In this document: positions 1 through 7,873 of the stretch, piece by piece
Layout of the letters: the number at the start of each line of letters is the position of its first letter
How positions within the stretch are numbered: position 1 is the first letter of the stretch
Assembly (NCBI GenBank): GCA_947630005.1
Contig: CANRGB010000014.1
Location: 1 to 40,105, forward strand
Direction: 5' to 3'
DNA from: an uncultured Lachnospiraceae bacterium
GTDB lineage: Bacteria; Bacillota; Clostridia; Lachnospirales; Lachnospiraceae
Length of the DNA stretch: 40,105 bases
The notes under the pieces: model-generated
Told to the model about the DNA's origin: nothing
The model's input: only the letters and a program-made list of their open reading frames with translations
The model's database searches: none
Made by a program: the position numbers and the translations under genes

Positions 1-181
1 GTTCCAAGAATTCCTGTCATATCAAGATAAATTACATCATAGCTGTTCAGGTATCTGGCATACGTTCCATTAAATTTTTCGTTTACCGCTATCTCCAGAT
101 CGCTAAACAATGCGGATGAATCACATCCTTGTTTTGAATGAGCTGATTTAAGTACGCGGGGCGATCGATAAGTTCCGCCAT
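1..181 (-). pseudogene. remnant of an AAA-type ATPase, broken and cut by the window edge
   Basis: The ATG at 181-179 follows a good GAGGAGG ribosome site and reads MAELIDRPAYLNQLIQNKDV, then stops at 91-89 after ten unrelated residues. The N-terminus resembles the start of the ATPases with a DUF4143 domain (LIDRP.YL..LI..KD). From about position 122 a different frame reads DSSALFSDLEIAVNEKF and continues open to the window edge with LNSYDVIYLDMTG. That part resembles the region after Walker A in the PF09820 AAA-ATPase-like family. The Walker A segment expected between the two is missing. The two parts are out of frame, so this looks like a deletion or recombination joint rather than a working gene. 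Family assignment is from memory of conserved motifs. Confidence 0.55.
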
Positions 182-203
182 GGTGAGCCTCCTCATTTTT
201 TAG

Positions 204-413
204 TCATATTATGATGTTGAGGTCAAAAGGTATTTTGCCCTCATGATGCCACGGATTTCTCCGCACTTCGTGCTTCCGAAATCCTGAAACACCTCAAATC
301 CGCACATTTTTCTATGAAAAATGGCTCCTTTTCGGTGTTTTTGGGGTCTCAGTGTCATGCTTTTCCATGTGAACATGGAACGCATGACCTTTCGACCCTG
401 GCATCATATTATA
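204..413. repeat. 210-bp structured intergenic element with imperfect terminal inverted repeats
   Basis: The ends 205-230 and 388-413 are inverted copies of each other with 19 of 26 positions matching; both contain TATGATG and GGTC.AAAGG in the same order. Inside are two clear hairpins. One is at 251-282 (GGATTTC paired with GAAATCC, with an inner GCAC/GTGC). The other is at about 354-387 (TTCCATGT/ACATGGAA enclosed by a TCATGC/GCATGA stem). No reading frame fits it. The form is that of a non-autonomous MITE-like or REP-like element, or of a structured RNA. It lies between the broken ATPase and the M20 gene. Confidence 0.5.
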
Positions 414-625
414 CTTGAAAATCAAAAAATTCAATAATTTCTGACTTGCAAGTCAAAAACTTTTAAAAACACAAATGTTTTTGACGGCCATTTATTTTTT
501 TCTTGAGAGTTAAAAGTTTCAATGAAAAAACCTCCGGTTCCGGATTGAATACACGTTTCGGAAACTGAAACAGCAGATAATGTGTTCTTGATTTTGTTTC
601 CAGAACTGCCTGTAGAAAAACAAAG

Positions 626-654
626 TTGCTTTTTGGAAAACAGTCCGGTATAAT
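626..654 (+). promoter_or_regulatory. sigma-A type promoter of the M20 peptidase
   Basis: TTGCTT at 626-631 and a perfect TATAAT at 649-654 are separated by 17 bases. Transcription would start near 661, about 80 bases before the peptidase start codon. The AT-rich stretch 414-625 upstream holds no gene that I can see. Confidence 0.75.
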
Positions 655-741
655 GCAGAAAATGATGACAGCAGGCGGCGCGATATGCCGCAGAGCAGAC
701 CTGTTTCGAACCTGAAACGTTTTAAAAGGAAGGAGTACTTT

Positions 742-1893
742 ATGTCATTACCTGAAACTGTCTTATCTTATATCAGGCAGCATGAGGAAGAGGCTTTTGA
801 CCTGCTTCTTAAGCTGGCCAGGATCCCGGCTCCCTCTAACCATGAAGAAAAGAGAGCGGCTTTCTGCAAAGAATGGCTGGAAAAGCAGGGAGCACAGGGC
901 GTTTACATTGACAGCGCACTGAATGTGATCTATCCGGTCGGGGATCTCGCCGGTCCGCTGACCGTATTTATGGCCCACAGCGACGTGGTCTTCCCGGATA
1001 CGGAGGAACTGCCGCTTAAAGTGGAAAATGGGAAAATCTTCTGCCCGGGCATCGGAGATAATACGGCAAATGCGGCGGCTCTTCTTATGGCTGCCAAATA
1101 TATTGCCAGTCATAACCCTGTCCCGAAGGAGGGAGGGCTTCTTCTGGTAATCGATGCCGGAGAGGAAGGTCTTGGAAATCTGAAGGGATCCAGGCAGATC
1201 ATGGAAACCTTCGGGGACCGCGTAAAGGAAGTGATCTGTCTGGACGGAACCTGCCGCAGCTGTGTGAACGCGGCAGTCGGATCAAATCGATACAGAATCG
1301 GGATCACCACGGAAGGGGGACACTCCTATTCCAAATTTGGAAACCGGAACGCGATCGCGTATCTGGCTTCCATGATCACGGAGCTTTATACCATAAAGGT
1401 TCCCGAAGGGGGGAAGACTACCTTCAATGTAGGCACGATCCAGGGAGGAACTTCCGTCAACAGTATCGCGCAGCATGCGGAAATGCTCTACGAATTCCGC
1501 TCAGATGACCGCGCTTCCTTAAAAATCATGGAACAGCATCTGAACGCTGTACTGGAACTGTACCGGGCGAAAGGTGTAAAAGTCCATGCTGAGCTGATCG
1601 GAGAGCGGCCGTGTACCGGCGATGTATCTCCGGAAGCGGAACAGGCGCTGATGGACCGGGCAGCCGCGGCTGTGAAGGAACATTTCGGCGCAGAACTGAA
1701 ATTTACTCCGGGTTCCACCGACTGCAATATCCCCCTTTCCATGGGCATTCCATCCGTTGAACTTGGCTGTTATGAAGGCGGAGGTTCCCATACCAGGGAA
1801 GAATATGTGGAGATTGATTCCCTGCTTCCGGGCCTGAATCTGGCCTTTGATCTGGTACTTGGTTATTGCCGCGAGGGTGCCGTGTGCCAGTAG
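742..1893 (+). CDS. M20 family metallopeptidase
   Basis: A 383-residue zinc-dependent exopeptidase of the M20 family, probably a cytoplasmic di- or tripeptidase of the PepT/PepD type. Visible motifs are the metal ligands in HSD (H79, D81), GIGDNTAN (D106), the catalytic and ligand pair EEG (E141, E142), the lid-domain GGHSY and the last ligand in GSHTREE (about residue 352). The length fits the family. I chose the ATG at 742 over the in-frame ATG at 685 because an AAGGAGT ribosome site lies just before 742. The last residues and the TAG stop lie inside a palindromic repeat (GTGTGCCAG-TAG-CACACG), so the C-terminal tail may have been altered by repeat insertion. The exact substrate cannot be read from the sequence. 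Confidence 0.9.
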   Translation: MSLPETVLSYIRQHEEEAFDLLLKLARIPAPSNHEEKRAAFCKEWLEKQGAQGVYIDSALNVIYPVGDLAGPLTVFMAHSDVVFPDTEELPLKVENGKIFCPGIGDNTANAAALLMAAKYIASHNPVPKEGGLLLVIDAGEEGLGNLKGSRQIMETFGDRVKEVICLDGTCRSCVNAAVGSNRYRIGITTEGGHSYSKFGNRNAIAYLASMITELYTIKVPEGGKTTFNVGTIQGGTSVNSIAQHAEMLYEFRSDDRASLKIMEQHLNAVLELYRAKGVKVHAELIGERPCTGDVSPEAEQALMDRAAAAVKEHFGAELKFTPGSTDCNIPLSMGIPSVELGCYEGGGSHTREEYVEIDSLLPGLNLAFDLVLGYCREGAVCQ

Positions 1894-2070
1894 CACACGT
1901 TTGGCGCTGGTTCTGAGTGCCAGTGGCACTCGTTTAGAACCGACCGAAACGAAGTGAAGACCCGAAACAAAGTGGAGAGCTGCGCGCCAGTGACACGCGT
2001 TTAGCACCGCTCTGAGTGCCAATGGCACTCGTTTAGAACCGGCCGAAACGAAGTGAAGAGCACAGGCGAG
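1877..2070. repeat. cluster of palindromic repeats, family A
   Basis: About four copies of one unit: a palindromic core followed by GTTTAG.ACC and, in most, (C)CGAAACGAAGTG. The cores are GTGTGCCAGTAGCACAC (about 1882), GAGTGCCAGTGGCACTC (1915), GCGCGCCAGTGACACGC (1982) and GAGTGCCAATGGCACTC (2014). The arms change together so that pairing is mostly kept, which suggests selection for structure. A further copy lies in inverse orientation at 12511-12558. The cluster begins inside the 3' end of the M20 gene. No protein role is apparent on either strand. Confidence 0.7.
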
Positions 2071-2082
2071 TTTTGAAAAGAA

Positions 2083-2140
2083 AATCCGGGCAGGAGGCGT
2101 TTTCCCTCCTGCCTGGTGTACGATCCACATGCTGCATCGG
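2083..2140. repeat. dispersed hairpin repeat, family B, copy 1
   Basis: It contains a perfect 9-bp hairpin, GGCAGGAGG (2089-2097) with CCTCCTGCC (2105-2113), followed by ATGCTGC. Two closely similar copies lie at 18331-18419 (inverse) and 39545-39632. On the minus strand the stem is followed by CGGATTTTCTTTT, so this copy could also end transcription coming from the ADP-ribosylglycohydrolase gene. Confidence 0.65.
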
Positions 2141-2176
2141 CAGAGAAGAAGTAAAAAGCAAGATTATTTTCAACAG

Positions 2177-2220
2177 GCTGTTCAATGTGCTGTTCAATGT
2201 GCTGTTTAATGTGCTGTTTC
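2177..2220. repeat. 12-bp tandem repeat
   Basis: GCTGTTCAATGT occurs twice, then GCTGTTTAATGT, then a partial GCTGTTTC, all directly adjacent. It lies between the family B repeat and the 3' end of the ADP-ribosylglycohydrolase gene. No function is apparent. Confidence 0.8.
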
Positions 2221-2267
2221 TCATCCGAACAGGCTGATCCGTAATTCTTTCCAGACCTCCGCCAATG

Positions 2268-3089
2268 TCAAAGACTGATATCACCAGTCCTCTTTTCCAT
2301 TACCGGAGGATACTTATTTTCAAATGTTACTAGAATCTTTAGTAACCTTTTATCCAAAAAAGTAAGAACGTGCTTTCTGATCTCAGACGGAACGCCATAA
2401 TACGCCTCAGCAACGCCGCCGCATATGGCCGCCAGTGTATCGCTGTCTCCGCCGATAGAAACTGCGTTCCTTATCGCATCTTCAAAATCAGTCGACTCGA
2501 AGAATGCCATCAATGCCTGCGGAACGGTGCCCTGACAGGTCACATCGAACTTATATGCAGCTCTGATCCCATCCAGCGTAAAGTTCATCGGATAGTAATT
2601 CTTATCGATATAATCTCTGATCTCCAGAAGACTGCTGCCAGTCCTGGCCATGTATATAGCGGACGCAGCTGCCTCAGCACCTTTGATTCCTTCCGGATGA
2701 TTATGTGTTACCTCAGTTATTTTCCTTGCGATTTCTTTTGCGTCTTCGAGACTGTCAGCCGCAAAGCCGGCCGCGCTCACACGCATGGCGGCGCCATTAC
2801 CCAAACTATTATAAGGTTTCGGATTGTCCGAGAATATCCACCGATAGAACTTTCCTCCATAGCCGCAATTCGGATAGCTGCGTCCCACGGACTGCATACA
2901 TTCAACTGCATTCTCTGCCAGGTCGCTATGATCCGGTCTGCTGATCAGAATTGCCTGCGCCAGTGCCAGAGTCATAATACTGTCGTCAGTGGGAAAGCAT
3001 TTATAGGTAAGGAAATCAAAATCCTTACTCTTAATGTTATTCCTTTCAAAACGCGAGCCCACGATGTCTCCGATAATCGCTCCTATCAT
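2268..3089 (-). CDS. ADP-ribosylglycohydrolase family protein
   Basis: A 273-residue protein of the DraG/ARH family, which removes ADP-ribose from modified proteins or hydrolyses related O-linked ADP-ribose bonds using two magnesium ions. It starts with the typical MIGAIIGDIVGSRFE, has the metal-binding TDDS motif near residue 34 and the C-terminal GDSDTLAAICGG motif. The length is usual for the family. An AAAGGAGG ribosome site precedes the start. It lies 195 bases downstream of a metallophosphoesterase on the same strand; no ADP-ribosyltransferase is nearby, so the target is unknown. DraG proper is linked to nitrogenase; nothing here suggests that role. Confidence 0.9.
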   Translation of the reverse strand: MIGAIIGDIVGSRFERNNIKSKDFDFLTYKCFPTDDSIMTLALAQAILISRPDHSDLAENAVECMQSVGRSYPNCGYGGKFYRWIFSDNPKPYNSLGNGAAMRVSAAGFAADSLEDAKEIARKITEVTHNHPEGIKGAEAAASAIYMARTGSSLLEIRDYIDKNYYPMNFTLDGIRAAYKFDVTCQGTVPQALMAFFESTDFEDAIRNAVSIGGDSDTLAAICGGVAEAYYGVPSEIRKHVLTFLDKRLLKILVTFENKYPPVMEKRTGDISL

Positions 3090-3284
3090 TTATCGCTGTC
3101 CTCCTTTGTTTCTTTCAATCCACGCTCGATAATTTAACAGCATGTGACTGCCTTAATGGCGTGCCTTAGCCTCATGCCAGCAGGGATGCCGATTTCTCTT
3201 TGCCCGCCACTGCCTGCTGCGTCTTCATATCAGAAAACGCCACCTCAGATACATTCAAATCCTCGTACCTCTCTATACTCCCGC

Positions 3285-4007
3285 TCACGGACCAGGCACT
3301 TCAACCTTCTCATACTTCCCGGTTTCCGTATCAATGACGATCATCGCGGACTCCCCAATCTGACTCCCGTTGCGGTATGTTGAGAATACATCGGTCGATA
3401 TAATACCGTCCTTTTCAAATATCTCCTCCACCGGCGTGTGGCCTGCCACCTGCGTATAAGTTTCTCTTCTGAAAGCATCCACATCCTCATACTGCGGTCT
3501 GAGCCACAGCGGAGACGCATCATTCCAAAGATAATCCCGCGGCGCATTATTGACTGCCGCAACCACATCGTCTATATCAGCACCGGTTAATTCTTCATCA
3601 AGCCATCTGACAAAATCCGCTGTAAGACCTCCGTGCGAAAAGAGAACACGATCAATCCTGTGCATAAACGCGATTTGTGCGAGATCCTTCAAAGAGCGCT
3701 CCAGCTCTTCAAGCTTTGACATAACCGTCCGCTCCGCATAGGGGGAATAGCCTGTTTCGAGCCTTCCCCACGGATAGCTGATATCGTGATTGCCATAGCA
3801 CCAGAGCGTATCCGGATAATCTTTTGCGAAATCAATCGCGCGGTCAAATGTTTCTTTATATCTCTCTACCCGGAATTCCATATCCCAGTCATCCGGCATA
3901 TCCATCAGACAGACTGCCCTCTCTGCCTTCGCAGATTTTAATATGTCCTCCGCTCTGTCAAAAATCCAGGTCTTCAGATGAATATCCGGGATCACAAGAA
4001 CCTTCAT
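3285..4007 (-). CDS. calcineurin-like metallophosphoesterase, cytoplasmic
   Basis: A 240-residue phosphoesterase. Motifs in order are DIH (D8, H10), DMPDDWD in place of the usual GDxxD, GNHD, SHGG and GHTP. The Asp of the second motif is present but the Gly before it is replaced (MD rather than GD). There is no signal peptide. An AGGAG site lies before the start. It begins 22 bases after the stop of the YARHG lipoprotein gene and is likely co-transcribed with it. The family includes protein phosphatases and nucleotide phosphoesterases; the substrate cannot be inferred. Confidence 0.8.
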   Translation of the reverse strand: MKVLVIPDIHLKTWIFDRAEDILKSAKAERAVCLMDMPDDWDMEFRVERYKETFDRAIDFAKDYPDTLWCYGNHDISYPWGRLETGYSPYAERTVMSKLEELERSLKDLAQIAFMHRIDRVLFSHGGLTADFVRWLDEELTGADIDDVVAAVNNAPRDYLWNDASPLWLRPQYEDVDAFRRETYTQVAGHTPVEEIFEKDGIISTDVFSTYRNGSQIGESAMIVIDTETGKYEKVEVPGP

Positions 4008-4029
4008 ACAATCAACTCCTGCCGCTTTT

Positions 4030-5565
4030 TCAGCTTAATATGTTCACATCAGATGTTCTCGGCTCATTAAGGGGAAGTGACACGTCGCTCGGCCACCAGG
4101 TATTTTGGGGATCAATGCTGAAGGTCAGATGCTGGCCGGCATACTGTTCCAGCCCGGCCGGTTCTGAAATCCAGATCATCGACGCTTCGCCGCTGACAAT
4201 TTCGGGGCTTCCGCCTGACACAATCCCTATGATCTGCGGCTCATCCAGTATCATGAGCCAGTAGGTCGGATGAAGCTGACGTTCAGCATCATTGGCAGGG
4301 TAGTTACCCGCCATAGCCACAACCTCGTCATAGCTGTACTCGTTCAGCGTTCCGGTCAGTACGATCCTGTTCCCGTCTTCCGGAAGCGGCTCCTCTCCCC
4401 CGGCCGCGTCCGGTTCTGTTGGCTGAGAGGTTTCTCCTGGCGTCCGGCTGTCAAAAGCACTCCTATCACCGCTTCCGGCAAACGAGTCTCCTGTCCATCC
4501 CGTGTCCGCAAGCACCTTCGGCACGGCATCTGGATCCTGCCTCAGACATTCCGTCAGAAACGGCGGAAGGTCTTCTTCTGAGAGAGTTTCCTTCTCAAAG
4601 GTCTTCCTTCCTGTCCCGTCGGACATGATGCGGACTCTTTCTCCTGCCTGAATCTCCGTGCCCTGCGCTGTTCCTGTCTGCCGGCCTCTCTCATAGATCA
4701 TGGCATGTCCGCTCGCAAGAATTACGGATGAGGTCTGACTGTCCTCAATCGTCACAACGCCGCTGGTGCCGCGGATCGCCAGGCGCAGATCGGAAAAGGT
4801 AATGTCGAACGACTCATCTTCGGCAAGAGGCTCATCCACGCTGAAATACAGCTCACCCTTCCTGAGGCGGATCACCAGGCGGCTGCCATCGTCGTTTTTT
4901 TCAAGCGCCGCCCTGCTCCGCTCGTCCAGAATCGCCAGCTTCTCTTCATCCAGATCCACGATGGCTCCGCTCTCCGTCTTTGTCCCCAGCACGCTCTCGC
5001 TGAAAAGGCGCATGTTTTCTTCCACATCCAAAGACTCGCCCTCGCTGTCCTTCAGGACGACCGTCCCGATGATCTTCCGCAGACGCATAAGGAACGCCTC
5101 CGCCTGAACCGTCCCGAATCGGGACGCAATGTACTCTTCCACGGCGTCATAATTATAACCAGGCTGATCCAGCGCATAGCCTCCCGGGCTGAGGGCCATT
5201 TCACGGTCATTTAAAAGGAGGATGTTTGCTTTCTCGTATTCGTTGAATACCTGGTCTGTAAAATCATCCGCCTTTATCGTCCCCGAATACCACGGCTGCT
5301 GACTGAAATATCCGGTCAGCTCAGCGGAATCAAAAAGGCGGCCGTGGCGCGCGTAAATCTCATTCTTTGCGTAATTGACGACCTGCAGCGGCATATCGCT
5401 GATGTCGGCAGCCGTATAACAGCGGGTGTCGGCGTCCGGGACAATCAGATCCCGGTCTTCTGCTTCGGCACATGCGCACAGAAATCCGGCAGTACAGGCC
5501 AGCAGCAGCGCCGCGAAAAGAATAAACTGAACCGGTTTCCGTATACTTTTTGTGAATTTTTTCAT
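4030..5565 (-). CDS. secreted lipoprotein-like protein with YARHG and FecR-like domains
   Basis: 511 residues from the ATG at 5565, chosen because AAAAGGAG lies right before it; longer in-frame starts have no such site. Residues about 10-32 form a hydrophobic export signal ending in LCAC, a possible lipobox with C32. A YARHG domain follows (about 47-117, with YARHG at 71-75), a small extracellular domain of Firmicutes. The middle part has the strongly basic and acidic pattern and the AIRGTSG...SGHAMIY...AGERVRI order of a FecR-like beta domain (about 200-310). A Pro/Glu-rich linker and a C-terminal domain of unknown type end the protein. It starts 76 bases after the histidine kinase, so it may be its output or a sensing partner; that is inference. 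Confidence 0.75.
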   Translation of the reverse strand: MKKFTKSIRKPVQFILFAALLLACTAGFLCACAEAEDRDLIVPDADTRCYTAADISDMPLQVVNYAKNEIYARHGRLFDSAELTGYFSQQPWYSGTIKADDFTDQVFNEYEKANILLLNDREMALSPGGYALDQPGYNYDAVEEYIASRFGTVQAEAFLMRLRKIIGTVVLKDSEGESLDVEENMRLFSESVLGTKTESGAIVDLDEEKLAILDERSRAALEKNDDGSRLVIRLRKGELYFSVDEPLAEDESFDITFSDLRLAIRGTSGVVTIEDSQTSSVILASGHAMIYERGRQTGTAQGTEIQAGERVRIMSDGTGRKTFEKETLSEEDLPPFLTECLRQDPDAVPKVLADTGWTGDSFAGSGDRSAFDSRTPGETSQPTEPDAAGGEEPLPEDGNRIVLTGTLNEYSYDEVVAMAGNYPANDAERQLHPTYWLMILDEPQIIGIVSGGSPEIVSGEASMIWISEPAGLEQYAGQHLTFSIDPQNTWWPSDVSLPLNEPRTSDVNILS

Positions 5566-5641
5566 AAAACTCCTTTTCGTCTGATAATCCCTGCCATTTA
5601 CAGGCGGTGAGCCCTTCATTAAACATAAAAATCTCTTTCTG

Positions 5642-7762
5642 TTACGCCCGGACAATCGAAGACAACATTTCCTCTAATTTGGAAACATCAAGCGGCTTTG
5701 CCAGATGACCGTTCATACCTGCCTCAAAAGCCTTCTTCTTATCTTCTTCAAAGGTGTTCGCGGTCAAAGCGACAATCGGGATCCCTGACTTCGCGGAATC
5801 CGGCATTTCTCTTATTTTCCTTGCCGCCTCATAGCCATCCATATTTGGCATCTGAATATCCATAATGATAAAATCGTAATATCCCGCTTCCGCTTTCTGA
5901 AGCATCTCCACACAGACTGCTCCGTCCTCCGCTCTTTCTGTCTGGATTCCCATGTCTTCCAAAACGGCCATCGCTATCTCGGCGTTCAGATCATTATCCT
6001 CCGCAAGAAGAGCTCGTTTTCCGGAAAGTATTTCAGGGATGTCCTCTGATTTCTGCTCCGGTTTCATTTGTTCTCCGGTTCTTTCAGCAATCCTCTGCGT
6101 GAGAAGAACGCGGAATGTGCTTCCCTCTCCCGGCCTGCTCTCGACTTCGATCGTACCGTCCATCATATCAGTCAGCTTCTTGACAATAGCCAGCCCAAGG
6201 CCGGTCCCGATGACCTTGCTCTCCGTCGTATTGCGTTCTCTGGAGAACGATTCGAACAGATGCTTCTGGAACTCTTCGCTCATTCCTATTCCGTTATCGG
6301 ATACGGTGATCTGATAAACAGCATATCCGTCTTTTTCACTCGGTAATTCTCTTATTTCAACATGGATCTTTCCGCCTTCCGGAGTATATTTGACCGCGTT
6401 CTCAATCAGGTTAATATAAATCTGCCCGACTTTTTCATGGTCTATGACTACATATTGGTGCTTAATTTCAATATCCTGTGTGAAGTAAATATTTTTCTTC
6501 TGAATTGTCCCGGCAAACTTGTCTGTCAGCGGCACATTCGGATCGATGAAATATTCTGCTTCATTCAGCGTTACTTCGCCGCTCTCCATCCGTGCCATGT
6601 CCAGCATATTATTCAGAATGGATAACAGGTGTTCGCCGGAATCCTCGATTTTGCGAAGACAGCTGTCCACCTTCGACGTCAGTCCTTCCTCCTGCTCAAG
6701 CAGTCTGGCATATCCTAAAATCGCGTTCAGCGGCGTGCGCAGGTCGTGCGACATATTATTTAAAAAATAAGTTTTTGCTATATTGGCGGTCTGAGCCGCA
6801 AGCAGCGCGTTTCCCAGTTTTTCGTTATTCTTTACCGTCTCCCGGTAATCGCTTTGTACCAGCAGAACATACTCGAACCCTGCAATCAGCAGAACAACTA
6901 TCATGCCCGCCCCAAACAGAAGCAGCAGATCAAGCCTGTTGTACCAGCCGCTTTTCGGAGAAACTTCAAGCTTCCACTGACTGTCCCCTATTTCAAACAC
7001 ATAAGCGGCGGCATCAGCTGCTTGGGCCGCTTCGCCTGAACCGGATACTTCCTCAAAAGTCATATCCCACGGGGAAACTGTCTTTAACAGTCTGAAATCA
7101 TAGCCGAAATCTGTGAGACTGCTCACTACTTCCGAAAAAATATCCGGCACACGGATAATCACGATCGTAAATCCCCAGAACACCTCGTTTCCATCCGCCT
7201 GTTCCAGATAAACCGGATTTCTGACCGCAATCCCATCGCCGCCCTGCTTTAATGAAAATGGTCCCTGCATGGTCATCACATGGTTGTCCCGCGCGTACCG
7301 TGATATTTCTCCGCGGTCTTTATCATTAATTAAATCAATCTTGCCGGCCTCGTTTCCTTCCGTCGGATAGATCTCTTTCACCACTCCCCCGGGAGCGATC
7401 TGAATACTCTGGATAACGTCTGTCATCAGGTCCCTCGCCACTTTGGGAAAGCGGTTAATATAGCCGTCATTGCTGACAATAATCTCCTCCAGCGCATTTG
7501 TAACGCTGATCCCGTTCGTAATATCAGCCTTCATATGCTCCGCATAGGTCATCGCATCCAGTTCCAGTTTTGAACGGGTAATTGCTTCCTCATAGTTTTT
7601 ATACATAACCACTGCCATGATCGTAATGACTGTCCCGATCAGAACTATGAATAACGGAAGCGTTATCTGTTTCTTTATACTTTTTCCCCATCCCGCAGGC
7701 TCGTGAATTACGGGATCCTCCGCAGGTGTGCCCTGGGAGCTAAATGCGCCATGCCGATCCAT
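5642..7762 (-). CDS. hybrid histidine kinase with CHASE-type sensor
   Basis: 706 residues. A membrane segment at about 28-50 and another at about 280-302 enclose an extracellular domain with CHASE-like features. The kinase core follows, with the phospho-accepting His in NNMSHDLRTP (H339), then the N box LIENAVKYT and the GTGLGLA G box of the ATPase domain. The C-terminal receiver has LLAEDN, the phospho-acceptor in MDIQMP (D635) and the Lys in HLAKP. It is a full phosphorelay start without a DNA-binding domain, and no separate response regulator is adjacent. The ribosome site is GGGAGG, 8 bases before the ATG. It lies between a PPC/Fn3 secreted protein (upstream) and the YARHG lipoprotein (downstream), all on the same strand. 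Confidence 0.92.
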   Translation of the reverse strand: MDRHGAFSSQGTPAEDPVIHEPAGWGKSIKKQITLPLFIVLIGTVITIMAVVMYKNYEEAITRSKLELDAMTYAEHMKADITNGISVTNALEEIIVSNDGYINRFPKVARDLMTDVIQSIQIAPGGVVKEIYPTEGNEAGKIDLINDKDRGEISRYARDNHVMTMQGPFSLKQGGDGIAVRNPVYLEQADGNEVFWGFTIVIIRVPDIFSEVVSSLTDFGYDFRLLKTVSPWDMTFEEVSGSGEAAQAADAAAYVFEIGDSQWKLEVSPKSGWYNRLDLLLLFGAGMIVVLLIAGFEYVLLVQSDYRETVKNNEKLGNALLAAQTANIAKTYFLNNMSHDLRTPLNAILGYARLLEQEEGLTSKVDSCLRKIEDSGEHLLSILNNMLDMARMESGEVTLNEAEYFIDPNVPLTDKFAGTIQKKNIYFTQDIEIKHQYVVIDHEKVGQIYINLIENAVKYTPEGGKIHVEIRELPSEKDGYAVYQITVSDNGIGMSEEFQKHLFESFSRERNTTESKVIGTGLGLAIVKKLTDMMDGTIEVESRPGEGSTFRVLLTQRIAERTGEQMKPEQKSEDIPEILSGKRALLAEDNDLNAEIAMAVLEDMGIQTERAEDGAVCVEMLQKAEAGYYDFIIMDIQMPNMDGYEAARKIREMPDSAKSGIPIVALTANTFEEDKKKAFEAGMNGHLAKPLDVSKLEEMLSSIVRA

Positions 7763-7873
7763 AATTAATTCCTCCCGGCGTTTCCGCTCTTTTTGCTGTG
7801 CTGTTTTATAAGTGCCGCCTCTGTTTGCGTAAGCAATACCTGGTTGGATCCCGCCTGCCCTGTTCAGAACTGA

